Source of the DNA: Halichondria panicea
Lineage: Eukaryota > Porifera > Demospongiae > Suberitida > Halichondriidae
Reading direction: 5' to 3'
DNA length: 64,000 bases
NCBI RefSeq assembly: GCF_963675165.1
Contig: NC_087386.1
Location: 6,206,066 to 6,270,065 of the forward strand
Shown here piece after piece: positions 56,001 through 64,000 of this stretch; position 1 is the stretch's first letter, and the number at the start of each line of letters is the position of its first letter. The position numbers were made by a program, and so were the translations under genes. The notes beneath the pieces were generated by a model that saw only the letters and a program-made list of their open reading frames with translations, did not search any database and was not told where the DNA came from.

Positions 56001-59000
56001 AGTGTGTGTGTTGTCTCCCCCCACACAGTGGACCACCCCCCTATACTGCATTAGTGTGTGTGTTGTATCCCCCCACACAGTGGACCACCCCCCTATACTG
56101 CATTAGTGTGTGTATTGTCTCCCCCCACACAGTGGACCACCCCCCTATACTGCACTAGTGTGTGTATTGTCTCCCCCCACACAGTGGACCACCCCCCTAT
56201 ACTGCACTAGTGTGTGTATTGTCTCCCCCCACACAGTGGACCACCTCCCTATACTGCACTAGTGTGTGTATTGTCTCCCCCCACACAGTGGACCACCCCC
56301 CTATACTGCATTAGTGTGTGTGTTGTCTCCCCCCACACAGTGGACCACCCCCCTATACTGCATTAGTGTGTGTGTTGTCTCCCCCCACACAGTGGACCAC
56401 CCCCCTATACTGCATTAGTGTGCGTGTTGTCTCCCCCCACACAGTGGACCACCCCCCTATACTGCATTAGTGTGCGTGTTGTCTCCCCCCACACAGTGGA
56501 CCACCCCCCTATACTGCATTAGTGTGCGTGTTGTCTCCCTCCACACAGTGGACCACCCCCCTATACTGCATTAGTGTGCGTGTTGTCTCCCCCCACACAG
56601 TGGACCACCCCCCTATACTGCATTAGTGTGCGTGTTGTCTCCCCCCACACAGTGGACCACCCCCCTATACTGCATTAGTGTGCGTGTTGTCTCCCCCCAC
56701 ACAGTGGACCACCCCCTATACTGCATTAGTGTGTGTGTTGTCTCCCCCCACACAGTAGACCACCCCCCTATACTACATTAGTGTGCGTGTTGTCTCCCCC
56801 CACACAGTGGACCACCCCCCTATACTGCATTAGTGTGCGTGTTGTCTCCCCCCACACAGTGGACCACCCCCCTATACTGCACTAGTGTGTGTATTGTCTC
56901 CCCCCACACAGTGGACCACCCCCCTATACTGCACTAGTGTGTGTATTGTCTCCCCCCACACAGTGGACCACCCCCCTATACTGCACTAGTGTGTGTGTTG
57001 TCTCCCCCCACACAGTGGACCACCCCCCTATACTGCACTAGTGTGTGTATTGTCTCCCCCCACACAGTGGACCACCTCCCTATACTGCATTAGTGTGTGT
57101 GTTGTCTCCCCCACACAGTGGACCACCCCCCTATACTGCATTAGTGTGTGTATTGTCTCCCCCCACACAGTGGACCACCCCCCTATACTGCATTAGTGTG
57201 TGTATTGTCTCCCCCCACACAGTGGACCACCCCCCTATACTGCATTAGTGTGCGTGTTGTCTCCCCCCACACAGTGGACCACCCCCTATACTGCATTAGT
57301 GTGTGTGTTGTCTCCCCCCACACAGTAGACCACCCCCCTATACTACATTAGTGTGCGTGTTGTCTCCCCCCACACAGTGGACCACCCCCCTATACTGCAT
57401 TAGTGTGCGTGTTGTCTCCCCCCACACAGTGGACCACCCCCCTATACTGCACTAGTGTGTGTATTGTCTCCCCCCACACAGTGGACCACCCCCCTATACT
57501 GCACTAGTGTGTGTATTGTCTCCCCCCACACAGTGGACCACCCCCCTATACTGCACTAGTGTGTGTATTGTCTCCCCCCACACAGTGGACCACCCCCCTA
57601 TACTGCATTAGTGTGCGTGTTGTCTCCCCCCACACAGTGGACCACCCCCCTATACTGCACTAGTGTGCGTGTTGTCTCCCCCCACACAGTGGACCACCCC
57701 CCTATACTGCATTAGTGTGCGTGTTGTCTCCCCCCACACAGTGGACCACCCCCCCTATACTGCATTAGTGTGCGTGTTGTCTCCCCCCACACAGTGGACC
57801 ACCCCCCTATACTGCACTAGTGTGTGTGTTGTCTCCCCCCACACAGTGGACCACCCCCCTATACTGCACTAGTGTGTGTGTTGTCTCCCCCCACACAGTG
57901 GACCACCCCCCTATACTGCATTAGTGTGTGTGTTGTCTCCCCCACACAGTGGACCACCTCCCTATACTGCACTAGTGTGTGTGTTGTCTCCCCCCACACA
58001 GTGGACCACCCCCCTATACCGCACTAGTGTGTGTATTGTCTCCCCCCACACAGTGGACCACCCCCCTATACTGCATTAGTGTGTGTATTGTCTCCCCCCA
58101 CACAGTGGACCACCCCCCTATACTGCATTAGTGTGTGTATTGTCTCCCCCCACACAGTGGACCACCCCCCTATACTGCATTAGTGTGTGTATTGTCTCCC
58201 CCCACACAGTGGACCACCCCCCTATACTGCACTAGTGTGTGTGTTGTCTCCCCCCACACAGTGGACCACCCCCCTATACTGCACTAGTGTGTGTATTGTC
58301 TCCCCCCACACAGTGGACCACCTCCCTATACTGCATTAGTGTGTGTGTTGTCTCCCCCACACAGTGGACCACCCCCCTATACTGCATTAGTGTGTGTATT
58401 GTCTCCCCCCACACAGTGGACCACCCCCCTATACTGCATTAGTGTGTGTATTGTCTCCCCCCACACAGTGGACCACCCCCCTATACTGCATTAGTGTGTG
58501 TATTGTCTCCCCCCACACAGTGGACCACCCCCCTATACTGCATTAGTGTGCGTGTTGTCTCCCCCCACACAGTGGACCACCCCCCTATACTGCACTAGTG
58601 TGTGTGTTGTCTCCCCCCACACAGTGGACCACCCCCCTATACTGCACTAGTGTGTGTATTGTCTCCCCCCACACAGTGGACCACCCCCCTATACTGCATT
58701 AGTGTGTGTGTTGTCTCCCCCCACACAGTGGACCACCCCCCTATACTGCATTAGTGTGCGTGTTGTCTCCCCCCACACAGTGGACCACCCCCCTATACTG
58801 CATTAGTGTGTGTGTTGTCTCCCCCCACACAGTGGACCACCCCCCTATACTGCATTAGTGTGTGTTGTCTCCCCCACACAGTGGACCACCCCCCTATACT
58901 GCATTAGTGTGTGTGTTGTCTCCCCCCACACAGTGGACCACCCCCCTATACTGCATTAGTGTGTGTTGTCTCCCCCCACACAGTGGACCACCCCCTATAC

Positions 59001-61289
59001 TGCACTAGTGTGTGTGTTGTCTCCCCCCACACATTGGACCACCCCCCTATACTGCATTAGTGTGTGTGTTGTCTCCCCCCACACAGTGGACCACCCCCCT
59101 ATACTGCATTAGTGTGTGTGTTGTCTCCCCCCACACAGTGGACCACCCCCCTATACTGCATTAGTGTGTGTTGTCTCCCCCACACAGTGGACCACCCCCC
59201 CTATACTGCATTAGTGTGTGTGTTGTCTCCCCCCACACAGTGGACCACCCCCCTATACTGCATTAGTGTGTGTATTGTCTCCCCCCACACGGTGGACCAC
59301 CCCCCTATACTGCATTAGTGTGTGTGTTGTCTCCCCCCACACAGTGGACCACCCCCCTATACTGCATTAGTGTGTGTATTGTCTCCCCCCACACGGTGGA
59401 CCACCCCCCTATACTGCATTAGTGTGTGTTGTCTTCCCCCACACAGTGGACCACCCCCCTATACTGCATTAGTGTGTGTTGTCTCCCCCACACAGTGGAC
59501 CACCCCCCCTATACTGCATTAGTGTGTGTATTGTCTCCCCCCACACAGTGGACCACCCCCCTATACTGCATTAGTGTGCGTGTTGTCTCCCCCCACACAG
59601 TGGACCACCCCCCTATACTGCATTAGTGTGTGTGTTGTCTCCCCCCACACAGTGGACCACCCCCCTATACTGCATTAGTGTGTGTATTGTCTCCCCCCAC
59701 ACAGTGGACCACCCCCTATACTGCATTAGTGTGCGTGTTGTCTCCCCCCACACAGTGGACCACCCCCCTATACTGCACTAGTGTGTGTATTGTCTCCCCC
59801 CACACAGTGGACCACCCCCCTATACTGCATTAGTGTGCGTGTTGTCTCCCCCCACACAGTGGACCACCCCCCTATACTGCATTAGTGTGCGTGTTGTCTC
59901 CCCCCACACAGTGGACCACCCCCCTATACTGCATTAGTGTGCGTGTTGTCTCCCTCCACACAGTGGACCACCCCCCTATACTGCATTAGTGCGCGTATTG
60001 TCTCCCCCCACACAGTGGACCACCCCCCTATACTGTACAGTCAGTACATCTCCAGACCACCCCCTGTCAAGAACAACTTGGGGTTGGACGCGGTAAGCTG
60101 TCTCTACTATTACAGTTATGTTGTATGTGTACGGAAATCATAAAAGTTCACTGATAATTTCCAAACAATATTTGGTAGGTGTTCATGATTGGGCTAGTAC
60201 GGAGGCCAGAAAGAAGGAACCGGATGATTTTAAGCCTGGCCGAGCTCAACTTCAACTACACCCTCTTTGATGCTGTCGATGGAAGGTGAGAGAAAATTAA
60301 TAATTATACATAGTATGGAGTAAGGTTTTAGATAGTGGCTTATCACGTCCAACCCCAAATTGTCATTGAGAGAGGGTAGTCTTGAGATGTACTGCATGGT
60401 GTAGAGTATAGGTTCAGTGTGTGTGAGGGGAGACATAACTGGCTGTACAATACAGAGGGATGGGGAAGGAGACAATACACACTAATTGATACACAAGGAT
60501 GTGGTGGGGAACTCATATTTAAAAGAACCTCTTTTGTTTATTTTATCCCGGCCAGTACAGACAGTTGAATCAGAGCTACCTGGACAGTATGGGCATCAAG
60601 TACCTACCTGGCTGGAAGGACCCTTGGAGAGAACGACCTATGACCTTTGGAGAGGTCGGCTGTTTCCTTAGTCACCACACGATATGGCAGCAGGTGAGTG
60701 GGCGTTAGTGGACACTTGTTGATGTGTACAGAAAGTATTGCAACCTGTTGCATTGTGGGCACTTGTAACTGTGTGAAACCTGTCTAATGTGGTCACCCTC
60801 TATAATAGTACAGCCAGGTTAATGTGCTCCTAAGTCTCCTGTGTGCGGACACAAACATTAGCTATTTGAGCAAACTAGACACTTTCATAAACTGCTTTAA
60901 CTGCTAATGAGGCGGTGGTTGAAAAATAATAAACTACTTGTCTTCGAAGGCGACGAAAAACACTGTTTTCTAATCGATCCAATCGTTGCTTTGTAGAATC
61001 CCCATAATGTTAAAGTCATTAAAATATAAAGTTGATTGCGTGTCCGTTATGTCAACGCACGGATGAATGCTCTACTGAGCATCTTGTTATAATAGCCACT
61101 GTTGGTCTGTCCAAGGGTGACCAGTATAGACAAGTCTTACTGTACCTCTCTTGCCCCCCAGATGATGACGGAGGGTCTGGATCAAATCCTGATTCTGGAG
61201 GATGATGTCGTGTTTGAGCCCTACTTCCGACATGACCTCACTAGAGTGCTGGAAGAGTCCAATCGGATCACACCAAACTGGGACCTCAT
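53083..61289 (+). CDS. collagen galactosyltransferase-like exons, copy B (partial, 5' part damaged)
   Basis: Seven exons: about 53090-53214 (DERFVHVAQLRQEGLEAARR), 54197-54261 (LDCDNFLVNNRTLRILM), 54418-54523 (ending AAQDFLNFKLENL), then after the minisatellite 60016-60092 (VDHPPILYSQYISRPPPVKN), 60179-60285 (FMIGLVRRPERRNRM..FDAVDGR), 60561-60693 (YLPGWKDPWRERP, TFGEVGCFLSHHTIWQQ) and 61162-61289 (ILILEDDVVFEPYFRHDL). The last four are intact, in phase and match the second GT25 glycosyltransferase domain of COLGALT, including the EDD motif. Upstream, the third exon has an 11-bp deletion (frame shift) relative to copy A, and middle exons are absent. The next 3' exon is not in the window; ACBD6-derived sequence starts at about 61425. 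Either a decayed gene or one interrupted by an assembly or structural join. Confidence 0.6.
53273..53949. mobile_element. foldback element, copy B
   Basis: Duplicate of 39479-40165 with a short deletion near 53728 (AACCACAAACCAATGCC missing) and few substitutions. It gives a measure of divergence between units A and B. Confidence 0.8.
54713..60031. repeat. 52-bp splice-acceptor minisatellite, array 2, about 102 copies
   Basis: More than 5.3 kb of head-to-tail 52-bp units with GTTGTCTCCCCCCACACAG, then TGGACCACCCCCCTATACTG, then CA(T/C)TAGTGTGTGTG. The first part is a pyrimidine-rich acceptor; the second equals the first 20 nt of the COLGALT exon that starts at 60016. The final unit differs: CTATACTGTACAGTCAG replaces CTATACTGCATTAG, opening the frame. 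Variants (GTAT, GCGT, CACTAG, CCTCCCTATA, a shortened 50-51 bp unit) recur in blocks, so the array has grown by multi-unit duplications: CACAGTAGACC...ACTACATTAG occurs at about 56752 and 57323, 11 units apart. Confidence 0.97.
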
Positions 61290-61424
61290 GTGAGAGCTCT
61301 GGAGATATACAGTCTATTATTATACGCAATGTCCGTATCTCGTTAGTCCAATCTTTGCTTACAAGTAGTTCAGTGCAACACCATAAATAAGGCACACCTT
61401 ATAATCAGCTGATAGTAGTCTAGA

Positions 61425-62050
61425 AGTAAGAAAATTGCTGTCTAATTTCCTTGAACTATAACCATGCTAGTTTGGATTGTCCGAACTTACAACAAATTAA
61501 CGCTAGATTGTTGTATATAGAGATGCATTTCATAATACAGGGGATGGTCTTCTTCACTGGGCCTGTGACCGTGGCAACCTGAACATAGTGAAAATGTTAG
61601 TATTAAGGACACAAGACAATCAGACACCTCTTCATTATGGTGAGAGATGGAGTATTCCTTTACAGAGGGTGCTAGCGCTTGTGTGTTAATACATGTTGAA
61701 GCTAGCTGTTTGTTTGTAGATCTTTGTTTGAGTCCAATGCTCCCTCTACTGAATAGTGAGGGAAGTCAGTTTGGCTGTGTATCTATGGTAACCTGTGAGA
61801 TCTTGTATTTGCATTAATGATGGTGATCAAAGAAACATACCCTATAGCTATAGAAGTTGAGCTGGTTGATGAATTAGATTTAAATTATTCGTGGTAATAA
61901 TTATTTTCTCTTTTTGATTATTGTATATTTCCTCTACAGCTGTGTCATGTGATCATCATGCTGTCATCTCTTATCTACTGCAAGTGGAGACATTGCAGAT
62001 TCGTATAGCTACCTCAAGATGTGATTGAGAATCAAACACTTATAGCTATA
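61425..62050 (+). pseudogene. ACBD6: ACBD6 exons 4-5, partial copy C
   Basis: Begins in ACBD6 intron 3 sequence (AAAATTGCTGTCTAATTTCC). The exon 4 copy, 61541-61639 (CACTGGGCCTGTGACCGTGG), lacks 22 bp around the second ankyrin turn. The exon 5 copy starts at 61940 and has deletions before the stop. Non-functional; marks the start of duplicated unit C. Confidence 0.8.
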
Positions 62051-62324
62051 GCTAGCAGACAAACTTTTTAATCGAACAATCTATTAATTTTGCACATTAG
62101 TTAGATCTAGGTCTAAACTATACTACCCTTGAGCCTTAGTCAAAGTTATTGTGCATTACATTGTGGAATGCAATTAAAAGAGAGATCACGAGATGCGTGT
62201 CGTACCTCGGTACACCAACTACCAGTGCTCTCTACACAAACATGACTAGCTCTGGTGTCTAATGGACCAGGTCAACAGAACATGGGGAGGCTCTGTGGCT
62301 AGTGGCCTCTGAGATGTGTGTATA

Positions 62325-62840
62325 GTAGCCTCGATTCCAGGCCGCATTAAAATACTGCCTGGTACCTTCAGAATATGGGTAATCGTACTACGAACGTAAA
62401 ACCTTAGTACCCGTAATTTAGTTCCTTTACTAAGAATATGTTTCGTAATATTTTATCTCCATACTGAGTTTCGTGAAGCTGTATCTATTGCTTAGAAGGC
62501 TTGAACACTAGTTTGGAGGCTCTCATCTACGTCTACGATGGTCCTACAGTAGGTTTATCTTCGCAAGTAGCAGTCAAGAAGCACCATACACTTCCCATAG
62601 CCTGTACAGATCTAAGCTAAGACATCCTGACCATACAGACGTCATAGAGGTGGATGAGAGCCTCTTCTAGCTTCAGACTAGTGTGAAAGCCTTTTGGAAC
62701 AACGCAATAGAGAGCTAAGCTGATGTACATAGATAGAAAGAAAGAAAAGAAGGGATTCCCCAGATTCTGGAGATCACATGCTCACTATCACCATGCAATA
62801 AGTACCAGGCCATACTTTAATCGGCCTGGAATCGAGGCTA
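62325..62840. mobile_element. MITE with TAGCCTCGATTCCAGGCCGC ends, copy in unit C
   Basis: 516 bp, counterpart of 49965-50495. The two ends read TAGCCTCGATTCCAGGCC and GGCCTGGAATCGAGGCTA, a perfect inverted repeat. Confidence 0.8.
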
Positions 62841-62865
62841 TGTGTATATAGCTACTTACACTCAC

Positions 62866-64000
62866 CTCTCTGGGTACATCAACATTGGCCCCAGCATCGA
62901 TTAGGAGCTCCATACATTTCTGGTGACCATTAAAACTGGCTGCGTAAAGAGGGGTCTCTCCCCACTGTACATAGGAGGAAAACAATGTAAACAGCATGTT
63001 GTGGGAAATGTGTTTGTACAACAAAACCAACCTTGTTCTGAGTGTTGACTGTAGCCTTGGCTGCTAAGAGGACCCCCACTATCTCATCATGTCCATTCCT
63101 ACTGGCCCAGTAAAGAGCAGGCGAACCATCCTGTAGAGACAATATCATCAACCAACGGATATATTGGCACTGTAGACAGTATTCCCCTCACCTTGTCTGC
63201 CTGATTGGGATCAGCCCCACACTCCAGTAGCTCCAGAACCACACCCACATCACCCGTCTTACAAGCCTCCAAAAATTCCTGGGAGAAAATACACTCTCAG
63301 TAAACACACCCAAAAGATGGAATGACACAAATTGTATGTACATGTTATATACTGTTCAAGATTCTATAGCCACCCACACAGAAGTACCAGCATACAGTCG
63401 ACACTAACACTATATAAGCTGACAATACACATTTGATACCTCCACCCACTCACTCACGTACCATCCTGGGGTGCTGTAGACACAGCTTTCTGAGTGAGAC
63501 AATCACTTCGTCAACTGATGGTCTCTGTTGAGGTCGGTCATGGAGGCAGCTAACAACAAGAGGATAAAGAGCGTGTTTCTGCCCCATTTTGTCACCATGG
63601 ACAGCAGTGCTTCGACGCATGAGCTCCTCTTTTCCTCGGATAGACTTGAAATAGTTTCGAATACTATGAGGTACGTTCTTGACTTTAGGGAAATCACCGG
63701 TAACAGTGTGAATGATGAGATGACCGAATGAGAAGATGTCCAGCTTGGTAGTGTAAGTGGGTGGCTCCACATGACACTCGGGAGGCATGTAGGTTGGATT
63801 TCCTGGGACGTTTGTCAGAACATGAGTCAATCTCTCCAGATCAACATACCTGTAAATGAACATTAGGTTTTACATTTCTGCCTTTGTTTTCCCATATTAC
63901 TCATTTTTGTTTCTAACTCATTAAAACAAACATTTTCCTTTGTTGCAAAAACAACAACATACCTGGAGACACCCAGGTCTCCGATCTTGGCAGTGAGGTC
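62866..64000 (-). CDS. kinase-ankyrin protein, copy C (partial at window edge)
   Basis: Exons 5' to 3': over 64000 to 63963 (IGDLGVSR), 63462-63849, 63192-63278, 63032-63130 and 62866-62964. The visible kinase part has YVDLERL, YMPPE, KLDIFSFGHLI and QQRPSVDEV, and the intron after GVSR is 113 bp as in copy B. The ankyrin exons are the same first three types as in A and B. Downstream there is no terminal DGRTAYDV exon before the ACBD6 fragment, so this copy probably ends by reading through the last donor or has lost its 3' end. The start lies beyond the window. Confidence 0.75.

Noticed and set aside
54713-60031. CRISPR-like array
   Set aside because: Units are contiguous with no unique spacers, no cas genes, and the context is a eukaryotic intron.

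Overview
The window is animal (metazoan) nuclear DNA. Genes are compact, with GT-AG introns mostly 50-500 bp long, abundant (CA)n tracts and AT-rich introns full of small inverted-repeat transposons (MITEs). The gene set (Rabex-5, ORC5, SWT1, TM2D2, ACBD6, PRPF4, COLGALT, SLC27A) is that of an animal. A fungal/bacterial-type homoserine/serine O-acetyltransferase with seven introns and a kinase-ankyrin gene family suggest an early-branching animal, most likely a demosponge such as Amphimedon. That assignment is inference from content; no search was run.

Left part, 1-34.3 kb: ordinary single-copy genes, tightly packed. In order: the last exon of a PRPF4-like WD40 gene (+); a CARD protein (-); the Rabex-5/RABGEF1 Rab5 exchange factor (+, 12 exons, 490 aa); a MetX/Cys2-type O-acetyltransferase (-, 8 exons, 428 aa); ORC5 (+, 12 exons, 508 aa); an unrecognised Ser/Arg-rich protein (+, 2 exons); the RNA endonuclease SWT1 (-, 15 exons, 748 aa); TM2D2 (+, 4 exons); ACBD6 (+, 5 exons). 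Genes alternate in divergent and convergent pairs with short shared promoters. I checked exon phases by hand and each complete model gives an uninterrupted frame.

Right part, 34.3-64 kb: a young segmental-duplication cluster, repeated about every 14.6 kb. Each unit carries the 3' end of ACBD6, a minus-strand gene with an N-terminal kinase domain and C-terminal ankyrin repeats, an SLC27A (FATP) fragment, collagen galactosyltransferase (COLGALT) exons and a 52-bp minisatellite. Kinase copy A has 6 ankyrin exons, copy B has 14, and copy C is cut by the window edge. Each internal ankyrin repeat is one phase-0 exon of 99 bp.

The most striking structure is at 54.7-60.0 kb: about 100 tandem copies of a 52-bp unit that is itself the 3' splice site plus first codons of the next COLGALT exon. 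Splicing to any copy except the last would read eight codons (Val to His) and then TAG; only the terminal copy opens into the real exon. Smaller versions of the same thing (duplicated exon-intron junctions beside a real exon) occur in SWT1 (an acceptor and a donor) and ORC5 (an acceptor). Recurrent tandem duplication of splice junctions is the main unexpected theme of the window.
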